Below, one piece after another: positions 7,857-15,684 of a DNA stretch of 30,763 bases. How positions within the stretch are numbered: position 1 is the first letter of the stretch; each line of letters starts with the position of its first letter. Under the pieces are notes generated by a model that had not been told where the DNA came from, searched no databases, and saw nothing but the letters and a program-made list of their open reading frames with translations. Origin of the DNA: UBA10107 sp964572885 (GTDB taxonomy: Archaea > Nanobdellota > Nanobdellia > Woesearchaeales > UBA10107); NCBI GenBank assembly GCA_964572885.1, contig CAZNFC010000003.1, forward strand, positions 1-30,763. The letters run 5' to 3'. Made by a program: the position numbers and the translations under genes.

Positions 7857-8367
7857 GTCCTTCAGGCCTTAATTCAGAAGTCATTAAAGAAAAAGATTCT
7901 ATATTTGCTTTTATCTCTTTTAATGAGAACTTGCTTATGTATTTCAATAGTTCAACTTTAGCTTTTACGTTTTTAACTCTTGCTAAAGTTATATGGCTCA
8001 TGAACCTCTCTTCTTTAGGAAATTGATCCTCTAAGCAATTATCAATCATGCTTTGTAATCTCATCACTTCCTCTCCATTCAAAGCGACCCATATTATCCT
8101 TACAAACTCCTCAGAAAACACCCCTATCTCATCTATTGAAGCTTCAAATTTATCAAAAGATATGTTCTTCAGCCTTCTTCTTACTGTCTCCACTTTATCT
8201 TTTGAGATGCTTCCTAAAAACTTCAAAGTAAGATGAATATGTTCTTCTTCTGTTATTTTACCAATAAACATATCCTGCTTCCATATCTCATCCTCTACTT
8301 CTTTTAATTTTAAAACAGCATCTTTAGGAAGATCCAAGGAAATGAAACATCTTAATTTTTCTGGCAT
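7819..8367 (-). CDS. thpR: RNA 2',3'-cyclic phosphodiesterase (LigT family)
   Basis: This 2H phosphoesterase opens 2',3'-cyclic phosphates on RNA; in vitro, family members can also ligate tRNA halves. The two signature motifs are HLTL (His45-Leu48) and HITL (His125-Leu128), spaced as in ThpR. The protein has about 183 residues, a normal length. An in-frame TTG at 8373 exists, but ATG 8367 (MPEKLRCFISLDLP) aligns with the usual family start. It follows the PEBP gene stop by 2 nt. It is the second gene of the PEBP operon on the minus strand. Confidence 0.93.
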   Translation of the reverse strand: MPEKLRCFISLDLPKDAVLKLKEVEDEIWKQDMFIGKITEEEHIHLTLKFLGSISKDKVETVRRRLKNISFDKFEASIDEIGVFSEEFVRIIWVALNGEEVMRLQSMIDNCLEDQFPKEERFMSHITLARVKNVKAKVELLKYISKFSLKEIKANIESFSLMTSELRPEGPKYSLIERYELN

Positions 8368-8369
8368 TA

Positions 8370-8849
8370 TCAACTCCTGCTATACAACCCTACTAATTCT
8401 CCTTTTGCAAGAATGTTGTCTTTCATCGCCTTTTCGACATCAGATTTGACAGCATTCTTGGCCAGATCAAGCTCTTTATTCAATGCATAGACCTTGAAGT
8501 AATACCTGTGTGTTCCGTCAGGAGGGCATGCCCCTCCATATTTGTTCCTTCTGAAGCTATTCATGCCTTCGATTCCGGGAACTGAGTCCTCTGCAATGCT
8601 TCCGGGAGGGATATTCCAAACAAGCCAATGGATCCAAATTCCACCTGGCGCATCAGGGTCTTCAACGATGAGAACAAGGCTTTTGGTGCCTTCAGGTATG
8701 CCTTCTATGTTCAATGGAGGGTTGATATCCTCTCCGTCACAAGTATATTTAGAAGGTATCTTGCTATTATTTTCAAAAACACTTGTTATTATCAGTTCTT
8801 TCATGGTGCATGCAGTCAAAAGCAGTAATGTGACTAAGATATATTTCAT
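8370..8849 (-). CDS. YbhB/YbcL-type PEBP lipoprotein
   Basis: This phosphatidylethanolamine-binding-protein/Raf-kinase-inhibitor-like protein is probably anchored outside the membrane. Residues 1-14 form a short signal with lipobox LLTAC (Cys14). Family motifs are IPSKYTCDGEDINPPL, VEDPDAPGG, HWLVWNIPP and PPDGTHRYYFKVYALN. The bacterial and archaeal members bind small anionic ligands, and their physiological role is poorly defined. The ATG at 8849 is about 26 nt from a TATA-like box (minus-strand TTTTTTAAGC, 8871-8880), so the mRNA is probably leaderless. Confidence 0.92.
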   Translation of the reverse strand: MKYILVTLLLLTACTMKELIITSVFENNSKIPSKYTCDGEDINPPLNIEGIPEGTKSLVLIVEDPDAPGGIWIHWLVWNIPPGSIAEDSVPGIEGMNSFRRNKYGGACPPDGTHRYYFKVYALNKELDLAKNAVKSDVEKAMKDNILAKGELVGLYSRS

Positions 8850-8870
8850 ATAAAAGACTTATGATTTGGT

Positions 8871-8880
8871 GCTTAAAAAA
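8871..8880 (-). promoter_or_regulatory. TATA-like box for the PEBP-thpR operon
   Basis: TTTTTTAAGC on the minus strand is centred about 26 nt before the ATG at 8849. Confidence 0.45.
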
Positions 8881-8888
8881 CTTATCAC

Positions 8889-9395
8889 TCATAATCTCAT
8901 CCCAGAGACAGAATAAAGGCATGCTCTTGGCTCCATCAATAATCTATAGCGGAATATTTCATTTTTGCCGTCACCTTGCAGAAAAGCTGTTATATCTTTC
9001 TTATCCGGAAGCCTGAATGCTGCAGGTATTGATGCAATGTCCATATCCTTTCTGAATATATGGTACAGTTCATGTCTGATCAATATCCTATCAAGGTATT
9101 TAGGATCTGCTCCTATGATATAAGAATTATCTGTTGGAAAATATGTTGAAAATCCTTCAAGTCCTGCCATGTCAAGCTCTTGATTTTCATAGATTACCAG
9201 ATTGACATTTTCTTTTATTCCTAATTTTCTCTTTTCTTCTTCGATCATTATTTTTGCCTGTGATGCATCTAATTTTTGAGAAAGAGATTGTGCAACTCTG
9301 CCAATCTTAGGCAGCGACATCCACAACTCAGAAGGCAACAATCCCCAGCATAATCCAATAAGTATATTTCCGATTAATTTTCCTTTATTTTTCAT
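8889..9395 (-). CDS. HExxH zincin-like protein, unknown
   Basis: The protein has 168 residues. The N-terminus has a hydrophobic stretch at about residues 8-24 (signal or anchor). A zinc-peptidase motif HELYH is at residues 108-112, preceded by a hydrophobic strand-like segment. The downstream third-ligand region is not obvious; EPRACLYSV near the C-terminus supplies a Glu that could serve. I recognise no exact family. It may be a membrane-anchored metallopeptidase. The promoter box (about 9414-9425) lies across the 3' end of the upstream rlmN-like gene. Confidence 0.7.
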   Translation of the reverse strand: MKNKGKLIGNILIGLCWGLLPSELWMSLPKIGRVAQSLSQKLDASQAKIMIEEEKRKLGIKENVNLVIYENQELDMAGLEGFSTYFPTDNSYIIGADPKYLDRILIRHELYHIFRKDMDIASIPAAFRLPDKKDITAFLQGDGKNEIFRYRLLMEPRACLYSVSGMRL

Positions 9396-9413
9396 GATTC
9401 AATTTATCACATC

Positions 9414-9425
9414 TAATTTAAATTA
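9414..9425 (-). promoter_or_regulatory. TATA-like box for the zincin gene
   Basis: TAATTTAAATTA is a palindromic AT box centred about 24 nt before the ATG at 9395. It overlaps the last codons of the upstream gene. Confidence 0.45.
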
Positions 9426-10226
9426 GTTTCTAATCTTGATCAATTCTGCATCGAGCATCCCGCATGCTGCTTTTATATCAGGCCCTCTTGAATAACGGAT
9501 AAATGACTTATGTCCTGCTTTTATTATTGCGTTCTTGAATTCAGTCATTCTGTCGCGAGAAACTCTTTTGAAGTCATCAATATCGTTGAATTCGATTAAA
9601 TTAAAAGTTGTTTTCTTTGGCCAAGGTAAAGACATCAGTTCCTTGACATCTTCATCTCTATCATTCACTCCTTTCATCATTGCATACTCAATCATCAATT
9701 CTTTTCTTGGATGTCTTGAACAATACTCTTTAGCAAAAGTTACAATGTCTTTTATCGGTATAGTCAATGGCATAAGTTTCTTTCTTACATCATCAAAAGG
9801 AGAATGAAGTGACAAAGCAACATTGAATGGGATATCTGATAATTTATCAATATTCTTTAAACAGCTCGTTGATATTGTTATTCTATTATATGCAATAGAA
9901 AATTCTTTGTGAATTTGCTCAGCAGACTCCAAAACATTCTTAAGATTCAATGTAGGTTCTCCCATTCCCATAAAAACTACTGATTGAGGCTTCTTATCCA
10001 TAATTTCATTTGCAACTTTGATTTGTTCAACAATCTCATCGCTTGAAAGATTCTCCTTGAATCCCATCTTTGCAGTATAGCAAAACCTGCATCCGACAGA
10101 ACATCCTATCTGACATGAGACGCAGACAGCATATTTATCATTAATAGTCGGTATAATGACAGAGGTATATCCTTTATCGAAATCTATCTTTATTGTCCCA
10201 TCTTTTGATTTAGTTAATTTATGCAT
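9423..10226 (-). CDS. RlmN/Cfr-type radical SAM methyltransferase, short
   Basis: A class A radical SAM methyl synthase; relatives methylate C2 or C8 of adenosine in 23S rRNA, and RlmN also acts on tRNA A37. The cluster motif CxxxCxxC is Cys42, Cys46 and Cys49 (CSVGCRFC). Cys35 corresponds to RlmN Cys118. Cys255 in IKAACGML matches the C-terminal methyl-carrying Cys. MGMGEPTLNL is the SAM-binding GEP motif. All chemistry residues are present, but at 267 residues it lacks the roughly 100-residue N-terminal accessory domain of RlmN. The target RNA site is unknown. ATG 10226 lies about 25 nt from a TATA-like box. Confidence 0.9.
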   Translation of the reverse strand: MHKLTKSKDGTIKIDFDKGYTSVIIPTINDKYAVCVSCQIGCSVGCRFCYTAKMGFKENLSSDEIVEQIKVANEIMDKKPQSVVFMGMGEPTLNLKNVLESAEQIHKEFSIAYNRITISTSCLKNIDKLSDIPFNVALSLHSPFDDVRKKLMPLTIPIKDIVTFAKEYCSRHPRKELMIEYAMMKGVNDRDEDVKELMSLPWPKKTTFNLIEFNDIDDFKRVSRDRMTEFKNAIIKAGHKSFIRYSRGPDIKAACGMLDAELIKIRN

Positions 10227-10246
10227 AAAAGCAATAACAAGACAAT

Positions 10247-10256
10247 TATATTTAAG
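10247..10256 (-). promoter_or_regulatory. TATA-like box for the rlmN-like gene
   Basis: CTTAAATATA on the minus strand is centred about 25 nt before the ATG at 10226. It overlaps the extreme 3' flank of the next upstream gene. Confidence 0.45.
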
Positions 10257-10257
10257 T

Positions 10258-10548
10258 TTAATCTTTCTTAGGCATCAAGAATCTTGCAGCATCAGCGACT
10301 TTAGCTTCTCTTTCTATGAATGAGATATCAATATGATCCTCTATGCTGATCACTCTTCCAGGATGCTCATCAATCCTGAAAATATCGCATCTTCCTGATA
10401 TCTGGCGTGACTTCCTGAGCTGAGATAAGTATCTTTTTGCAATAGCTTTTGATTCTGTAACAGTATTGGCCGAAAATACATTGTACGTATAACGAATCAC
10501 ATCTATTCCCTTAAAATACACCTCATATGTTGCCCTGTATCTTGTCAT
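10258..10548 (-). CDS. conserved-looking small protein, unknown
   Basis: The protein has 96 residues, is basic at the N-terminus and has no membrane segment. The first part (TRYRATYEVYFKGIDVIRYTYNVFSAN) reads as alternating beta strands. A helix rich in Lys, Arg and Ala (ESKAIAKRYLSQLRKSR) follows, then another strand region. That layout is common in small RNA- or nucleic-acid-associated alpha/beta proteins, but I recognise no family. The start is supported by a palindromic TATA-like box (TATTTAAATA, 10569-10578) about 25 nt upstream. Confidence 0.65.
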   Translation of the reverse strand: MTRYRATYEVYFKGIDVIRYTYNVFSANTVTESKAIAKRYLSQLRKSRQISGRCDIFRIDEHPGRVISIEDHIDISFIEREAKVADAARFLMPKKD

Positions 10549-10568
10549 AGATTTGGATTTCTATAACC

Positions 10569-10578
10569 TATTTAAATA
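10569..10578 (-). promoter_or_regulatory. palindromic TATA-like box for the 10548 gene
   Basis: TATTTAAATA is centred 25 nt before the minus-strand ATG at 10548. It is symmetrical, so it could also fire rightward. Confidence 0.5.
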
Positions 10579-10590
10579 CCTTTCCAGAAA

Positions 10591-10601
10591 GCAATAAAAA
10601 G
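10591..10601 (+). promoter_or_regulatory. weak TATA-like box for the FNR-like gene
   Basis: GCAATAAAAAG is centred about 27 nt before the ATG at 10623. This spacing supports that start over the TTG at 10608. Confidence 0.35.
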
Positions 10602-10622
10602 AACCTATTGGGACATAAACAT

Positions 10623-11324
10623 ATGATAAGGCCTGTAAAATTCGAATCAGAAATACTTGATATAAGAGCCATAGCTCCAGATGTAAAGATATTCAGGTTT
10701 TCCACTCCTGATGAATTCATATTCGAACCAGGACAGTTTGTAACATTGATAGTCAATGTGAATGGAAGCTTTGAAAGAAGGTCATATTCGATCTCTAATG
10801 ATGGAAAAGGTTTCATCGAAAGCTGCATTGACAAGGTTGATAACGGAAGAGTAAGTCCTATTTTGCATGAATCAAAGAAAGGGAATAAATTAACAATACA
10901 AGGTCCATTAGGAGTGTTTGTCCTGAAAAAAGATTCTTTTGATAAGGAAAATGTTTTTATCGCGACAGGAACAGGGATAACTCCTTTTGTCTCCATGATA
11001 CCTCATTTGTTATCTAAGACAGATAAAAAAGTCATCTTATTAGCTGGGTACAAGCATGAAGATGAGATACTCTATAATGATTTTTTTAGTAATTTGAAAA
11101 ATAAATACAATAATTTTGAATATCATAGCACAATAAGCAGACCAAAAGGAAATCATGAAGGAAATACAGGAAGAGTGCAGCAATTGATCGAGAAATACAT
11201 CTCAAAAGATTTCAAAGGTGATTTCTACCTATGCGGATTATTTGACATGATAAAAGATGTCGGACAATTATTGACTTCTAAAGGAATAACAAAAGAAAGG
11301 ATCATATTCGAGAGATATGATTAA
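10623..11324 (+). CDS. ferredoxin-NADP reductase-like flavoprotein
   Basis: This cytosolic FAD/NAD(P)H oxidoreductase of the ferredoxin reductase superfamily has about 233 residues. The FAD domain shows FEPGQFVTL and RRSYSIS, the flavin-binding RxYS motif. The NAD(P) domain shows IATGTGITPFVSMIP and the later YLCGL. There is no iron-sulfur or globin domain attached. It may move electrons between NAD(P)H and ferredoxin, or reduce thiols or flavins; the partner is unknown. A TTG at 10608 gives a longer ORF, but ATG 10623 fits the promoter spacing and the family start. Its stop overlaps the convergent tmk stop by 4 nt. Confidence 0.9.
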   Translation: MIRPVKFESEILDIRAIAPDVKIFRFSTPDEFIFEPGQFVTLIVNVNGSFERRSYSISNDGKGFIESCIDKVDNGRVSPILHESKKGNKLTIQGPLGVFVLKKDSFDKENVFIATGTGITPFVSMIPHLLSKTDKKVILLAGYKHEDEILYNDFFSNLKNKYNNFEYHSTISRPKGNHEGNTGRVQQLIEKYISKDFKGDFYLCGLFDMIKDVGQLLTSKGITKERIIFERYD

Positions 11325-11941
11325 AATCCAAACAAATCGTCCAATGTCTTCTTTGTATCTTCAAAGACTTGCTCTATAGGCCTGTTTGCATCTATTATCT
11401 TAAATTTCTCCTTGGGTAATTTGCCAGGTAATTCCAAATAAGCTATTCTCAATTTCTCCTGGAAAGCCAGATCTTTGTCGAAAACATCTGTTGCTCCTGC
11501 GGCTTGTCTTCTAGCAAACGCAACGGGTGCAGGCAAGTCATATATTAAAGTCAGATCAGGAGATATTATTTCTCTTTCATCATGCATCATACGAATTCTC
11601 TCGAATGAAATTCCTGTCAAAGGCTGAAATGTATCAGTAGATGATTGATACCTAACTGTCAGGACATGAGTTCCAAAGGCAAGCATCCCCTCAATCGGAG
11701 ACTGGTGCATACTTCTGTCATCCATGAATGCTGTCACAAAGAACTCCCTATTTTGGGAAACATCTGTCGAAGATTCTAATCTTTTTCTTATCTCTTTTGA
11801 ATGTCTTGTCGGCTCTCTTGTCACATACAAGTCTATGAATTTTGATTTTTCATATAAGTAAGGAACAGAAAGGAGCATCTGCGTATCTTTTCCGCATCCA
11901 TCTATGCCTTCAAATACTATAAACTTTCCGCGTTCTGTCAT
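11321..11941 (-). CDS. tmk: thymidylate kinase
   Basis: It phosphorylates dTMP to dTDP. The P-loop GIDGCGKDT is at residues 12-20. The DR-type motif TREPT carries the dTMP-binding Arg. The later segments LTLIYDLPAPVAFAR and DVFDKDLAFQEKLR match the lid and C-terminal parts of the family. The 206-residue length is normal. Its ATG overlaps the thyX stop by 4 nt, so the product of ThyX is handed straight to this kinase. This is a complete dUMP-to-dTDP pair. Confidence 0.94.
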   Translation of the reverse strand: MTERGKFIVFEGIDGCGKDTQMLLSVPYLYEKSKFIDLYVTREPTRHSKEIRKRLESSTDVSQNREFFVTAFMDDRSMHQSPIEGMLAFGTHVLTVRYQSSTDTFQPLTGISFERIRMMHDEREIISPDLTLIYDLPAPVAFARRQAAGATDVFDKDLAFQEKLRIAYLELPGKLPKEKFKIIDANRPIEQVFEDTKKTLDDLFGF

Positions 11942-12756
11942 TTCTTCACTCTCGGATCTGTCCTGTATTCTGCGGAAAATGTTTTTCTGTATTGTTTCCA
12001 GCCTTTGAAGTTTCCGACGTAAATAGGTTCGTCTAACGCCTGGGCAGCATGTTCAAATGGCGACCAGTGACCTCCTTCCATCAGCATATCATGAAGTCTA
12101 AAATCTTCTTTTGGATCAATCTTTCCGTCAAAAGTAAGATAAGACGTTCTTGCTGCCCTTGCTGTGCAGACTTTTAATTTTTCTTCCAATGACATGCCTT
12201 CACAATGTTTGTCTGCAAATGGAACATGCCATTCTCCCGGCTTAATCAGTGCAGGTTTTTGTGAATTATATAGTTCAAGCATAGTATAAGCTAATTTTTG
12301 GAATTCAGGCTGCGCATCTTTGTGAGCCCTTAAAGCAAAAAAGTTTTCATAATCTGTCGCTGTGGCAAGGACAGTTATATGAAACCAAGGCTCCAATAAT
12401 CTATTTGCTATTTGTTTGTGAGCAGGTATGTCTGATAACTGCAAAACATATCCTATCGCTGCATCACGAGCATCCAGCCATATCGCCTTTGCTTTCTCCT
12501 GCTCTTCAACAGATAACTCTTCAGAAGCCTGCATCCCTTTCTGATTCTTTCCCCAATATTCTGGCATTGCCGGATTATCTTTCACGCTTGAGATCATCTT
12601 AGTTATAGGGATTGCTCTTGAACTTGCCGCATTTCTTGAGAATACCCTGTGAGTCATGAATTCAGAATGAATAAAACGAGGATATGTAAGAATCCAGGTC
12701 GTAATCCTATTTCCGCATAAGTTTTCAGAATCAGCTATTATTTCCGCTTTTATCAT
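11938..12756 (-). CDS. thyX: FAD-dependent thymidylate synthase
   Basis: It makes dTMP from dUMP with methylene-tetrahydrofolate and NADPH. The ThyX signature RHRX7S appears as T-H-R at residues 35-37 with Ser45 (MTHRVFSRNAASSRAIP), so the first Arg of the motif is Thr. Later segments (HWSPFEHAAQA and KGWKQYRKT, with AEYRTDPR at the C-terminus) fit the C-terminal substrate-binding half. At 272 residues it is longer than typical ThyX (about 220-250), resembling the longer forms seen in phages and some archaea. ATG 12756 is 26 nt from a TATA-like box. It leads the operon with tmk. Confidence 0.9.
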   Translation of the reverse strand: MIKAEIIADSENLCGNRITTWILTYPRFIHSEFMTHRVFSRNAASSRAIPITKMISSVKDNPAMPEYWGKNQKGMQASEELSVEEQEKAKAIWLDARDAAIGYVLQLSDIPAHKQIANRLLEPWFHITVLATATDYENFFALRAHKDAQPEFQKLAYTMLELYNSQKPALIKPGEWHVPFADKHCEGMSLEEKLKVCTARAARTSYLTFDGKIDPKEDFRLHDMLMEGGHWSPFEHAAQALDEPIYVGNFKGWKQYRKTFSAEYRTDPRVKK

Positions 12757-12776
12757 AAATCAGCAAACACTAAACG

Positions 12777-12786
12777 ATATTTAAAC
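12777..12786 (-). promoter_or_regulatory. TATA-like box for the thyX-tmk operon
   Basis: GTTTAAATAT on the minus strand is centred 26 nt before the ATG at 12756, implying a leaderless mRNA. Confidence 0.55.
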
Positions 12787-12827
12787 AATTCTTTGTCCAC
12801 AGTTAGTGACGATTATACAGCAAAACC

Positions 12828-12835
12828 TATATAAA
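12828..12835 (+). promoter_or_regulatory. TATA box for the lpd-LOG operon
   Basis: TATATAAA is the best consensus box in the window. It is centred about 24 nt before the ATG at 12855. Confidence 0.6.
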
Positions 12836-12854
12836 CCCTTATTCTTAGATTTAA

Positions 12855-14228
12855 ATGATGGTGAAGACTCAAAACTTCGACTTAATAATTATAGGAGCAG
12901 GTTCCGGATTGAACGTGATACCTGAAGGATTGAATGTCGCTGTAGTCGAAAAAGGACCTATGGGCGGCACTTGCCTTAACAGAGGATGCATACCTTCAAA
13001 GATACTTATTCATTCTGCAGATATTATTGAAGAAATAAAAAAAGCAAAAGATTACGGAATTGATGTAAAATTACAAAAAGTGAATCTTGCAAAGATAACT
13101 ACAAGAGCATCAAGATTAGTAGATAATGACTCAAACAATATTGAGAAAGGAATAAGATCATCAGATAATATTAAATTATTCAAAGGGACGGGAAAGTTCA
13201 TAGGAGACAGGACGATAAAAATTGGAAATGATATAATAAAAGGAAATAAAATAATAATCGCAGCAGGATGCAGGCCATTCATCACAAACATTGAAGGATT
13301 GGGAAATGTAAGATACATAACAAGCAAAGAAGCATTAAGATTGACAAAACTTCCAAGATCAATGACTATTTTAGGAGGAGGATATATTGCTGTCGAGCTG
13401 GCTCATTTCTATGGAAGCTTAGGAACAAAAGTGACTATGATACAGAGAAGCGATACTTTGCTAAGCAGGGAAGATGATGAAGTCGCAGAAAAGTTCACGA
13501 AATTATTCGGAAAAAAACACAATATCCTTACAGGACAGGAAGTAAAGAAAGTCTGGCAGAAAGGAAATAAGATATATACTTTAACAAAAGACAAAAAAGG
13601 AAAGCAGAGAACAATCGTTTCTGAACAATTATTAGTCGCTTTGGGACTTATACCTAACAGCGATATTCTGGATGTGAAAAAGACAGGTGTAAAAGTAAAC
13701 AAGAACGGATATATTGAAGTTAACGATTACCTGCAGACATCAAACAAGAACATCTACGCATTGGGAGATATAATAGGAACATTCTTATTGAAACATACTG
13801 CAAATTACGAGTCAGAGATCGTATATGAAAATGCAATACAAGAAAATAAAGTCAAAAGAAATTATTTAGCAATGCCTTATGCAGTATTCAGTTCTCCACA
13901 AATAGCAGGAGTAGGATTGAGCGAAGAGCAATTGAAAGAGAAGAATATAAAATACGTCACAGGAAGATATGATTACATAAAGACAGGGATGGGAGAAGCA
14001 TTGCAGGACAAGGAAGGATTCGTTAAAGTGATGATCGATAAAAAGACAAAGAAAATATTAGGATGCAGGATAATGGGAACTGATGCCGCGACATTGATAC
14101 ATGAGGTCATCGTCGCAATGAGAAATGGATTAACAGCAGAACAATTAGCCAATACCATACACATCCATCCTGCTCTTTCAGAAGTCGTCCAAAGAGCAGT
14201 AATCAATGCATTACAAAAGGCAGAATAA
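12855..14228 (+). CDS. dihydrolipoamide dehydrogenase-like flavoprotein
   Basis: This FAD- and NAD(P)-dependent pyridine nucleotide-disulfide oxidoreductase has 457 residues. The FAD motif IGAGSGLNV is at the N-terminus, then the redox disulfide in GGTCLNRGCIPSK, the second dinucleotide motif ILGGGYIAVELAHF, YALGD, and the C-terminal HIHPALSE with the catalytic His/Glu pair. After GSGLNV, the helix that usually runs 10-12 residues is reduced to IPE before GLNVAVVEK. The Rossmann helix is therefore about four residues short. No lipoyl-bearing E2 or H-protein is in the window, so the disulfide substrate is open. It overlaps the LOG gene start by one base (TAATG). Confidence 0.9.
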   Translation: MMVKTQNFDLIIIGAGSGLNVIPEGLNVAVVEKGPMGGTCLNRGCIPSKILIHSADIIEEIKKAKDYGIDVKLQKVNLAKITTRASRLVDNDSNNIEKGIRSSDNIKLFKGTGKFIGDRTIKIGNDIIKGNKIIIAAGCRPFITNIEGLGNVRYITSKEALRLTKLPRSMTILGGGYIAVELAHFYGSLGTKVTMIQRSDTLLSREDDEVAEKFTKLFGKKHNILTGQEVKKVWQKGNKIYTLTKDKKGKQRTIVSEQLLVALGLIPNSDILDVKKTGVKVNKNGYIEVNDYLQTSNKNIYALGDIIGTFLLKHTANYESEIVYENAIQENKVKRNYLAMPYAVFSSPQIAGVGLSEEQLKEKNIKYVTGRYDYIKTGMGEALQDKEGFVKVMIDKKTKKILGCRIMGTDAATLIHEVIVAMRNGLTAEQLANTIHIHPALSEVVQRAVINALQKAE

Positions 14229-14878
14229 TGAAAAAAGTCTCAAAAGTCAAATACTTCAATCTAAAGCATGAATTGGCGAAAGAACATTTCAGAGTCGCAG
14301 TCTTCGGTTCTGCAAGAATAAAGCCTGAAAGCAAATATTACAAGGAAGTATATAAGCTCGCAAAGATGATAGGAAAGAAAGGAATTGACGTAGTTTCAGG
14401 AGGAGGTCCTGGAATAATGGATGCTGCAAACAAAGGACATGAAGACGGTAAGAAAGAAGGAAAGAAAAATAACGGTACCCATTCATTCGGACTTACAATA
14501 AAGCTTCCTATGGAGCAGAAGGATAACAAGCATTTCGACATGAAAAAAGATTTCCAGCAGTTCTCTGCAAGACTTGATTATTTCATTCAATTATCAAATG
14601 CCGTCGTTGTGGCGACAGGAGGAGTCGGAACATTATTGGAATTCCTTTATACATGGCAATTGATCCAAGTTGAGAAGATATATGACATCCCGATAATTCT
14701 TTTAGGTGACCAATGGCCGCCTTTGATGGAATGGGTAAGGAAAGGCCCATTGAAGCACCACCTTCTCAATGAAGAAGACCTGGATTCCATATACGTTGTA
14801 AAGGACGCTGAAGAGGCATTCAAGATAATTAATACTTCTTATGAGATATACAGGAAAGTAGCTGAGAAGAGAAGATAA
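14228..14878 (+). CDS. LOG-family protein (nucleotide 5'-monophosphate nucleosidase-like)
   Basis: This Rossmann-fold protein of the LOG family (once labelled lysine decarboxylase) has 216 residues. Characterised members split nucleoside 5'-monophosphates into base and ribose 5-phosphate. The motifs are VAVFGSARI at the first strand, SGGGPGIMDAANKG, and ATGGVGTLLEF, the local form of the PGGxGTxxE catalytic motif with its Glu. It is coupled to the flavoprotein gene upstream. If it yields ribose 5-phosphate, it would supply the isomerase-epimerase-phosphoketolase route at the left of the window; that link is inference. Confidence 0.88.
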   Translation: MKKVSKVKYFNLKHELAKEHFRVAVFGSARIKPESKYYKEVYKLAKMIGKKGIDVVSGGGPGIMDAANKGHEDGKKEGKKNNGTHSFGLTIKLPMEQKDNKHFDMKKDFQQFSARLDYFIQLSNAVVVATGGVGTLLEFLYTWQLIQVEKIYDIPIILLGDQWPPLMEWVRKGPLKHHLLNEEDLDSIYVVKDAEEAFKIINTSYEIYRKVAEKRR

Positions 14879-15646
14879 TCATTCTACATTAATAACAAAA
14901 TCAGCCTTATGCATGCTTGTCGTAGGCCAATATGAACCTACCTTAAATGTGCTTTGGATGTTAAATGTCGGAGTAGTCCATGAATACCCTGGCTTAACTG
15001 ATGGGCTGTTGAATAAATCACTTCTGAAGTCAAGTCCTGCATGATAGACATTAGTTGTACTGACAGTAAACTTTATTGTTATCTCATCTCCTTTATGCGC
15101 TGTTCCGCTTGAAGGAGTAAATCCACTGTCATCAGCTATTACAGTAAATGACTTTACACCAATTTGAGGCTTTGCGACAGTAAGCAATTGTTCAGGAGTC
15201 CAATAATTCTCTCCATTTATCAAAGCATGCGCTCTGTAATAAAGTGAAGTTGCTCCTGCAATTGGAGTTATCTTTGCTGTGAATGTATTTGGAATATCAA
15301 ATGAGCCTACTGAATATTCATTTGTATGTCCTGAATAACCTACTTGTGTCGGATTCTGGTCTATTCCTAACGCTCCTGAATGCGATTTAGTGTCAAATTG
15401 TATAGAAGTGCTTGGTATCTTTATCAAAGGACCGTCAACTTTCCATGTTATCTGGAACTCCTCTCCTATGTGAGCCGCTTCAGGGACTGAGACTATGCTT
15501 ACAGCAGGCGCTGAAGCTTGGACTATCGGCTGAGGTTGTGTTTTCTCAGGCTGCGCAGGAACTTCTTTCTGCTGAGCAATAGATTGTGTCTGAGCGCATG
15601 CTGCTAATAAAATCAAAGCAAGAAACAAAATAAGCAATTTCTTCAT
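14879..15646 (-). CDS. lipoprotein with cupredoxin-like C-terminal domain
   Basis: The protein has 255 residues. A signal with lipobox LLAAC (residues 13-17) is followed by a Gln/Pro-rich linker. Then comes a beta-sandwich region (about 47-158) that reads like an Ig-type domain (EEFQITWKV, FTAKITP). The final 90 residues have the strand pattern of a cupredoxin (GDEITIKFTV, then MHKADFVINVE at the end). The normal Cu ligand loop CxxHxxM is absent: the place reads SYWPTTSMHK, with a His earlier in NVYHAGL. Copper binding is therefore doubtful or non-classical. It lies behind the copA gene with its own TATA-like box. Confidence 0.75.
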   Translation of the reverse strand: MKKLLILFLALILLAACAQTQSIAQQKEVPAQPEKTQPQPIVQASAPAVSIVSVPEAAHIGEEFQITWKVDGPLIKIPSTSIQFDTKSHSGALGIDQNPTQVGYSGHTNEYSVGSFDIPNTFTAKITPIAGATSLYYRAHALINGENYWTPEQLLTVAKPQIGVKSFTVIADDSGFTPSSGTAHKGDEITIKFTVSTTNVYHAGLDFRSDLFNSPSVKPGYSWTTPTFNIQSTFKVGSYWPTTSMHKADFVINVE

Positions 15647-15667
15647 AGAACGTATAAAGCTAATGAC

Positions 15668-15677
15668 GTTTATAAAT
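15668..15677 (-). promoter_or_regulatory. TATA-like box for the 15646 lipoprotein
   Basis: ATTTATAAAC on the minus strand is centred 27 nt before the ATG. It lies in the 38-nt gap after copA. Confidence 0.5.
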
Positions 15678-15684
15678 TTTATCC

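Noticed and set aside
8542..8853. 103-residue ORF on + opposite the PEBP gene
   Set aside because: It is a mirror frame of a well-recognised gene with strong motifs on the minus strand. Its own translation has no domain or promoter.
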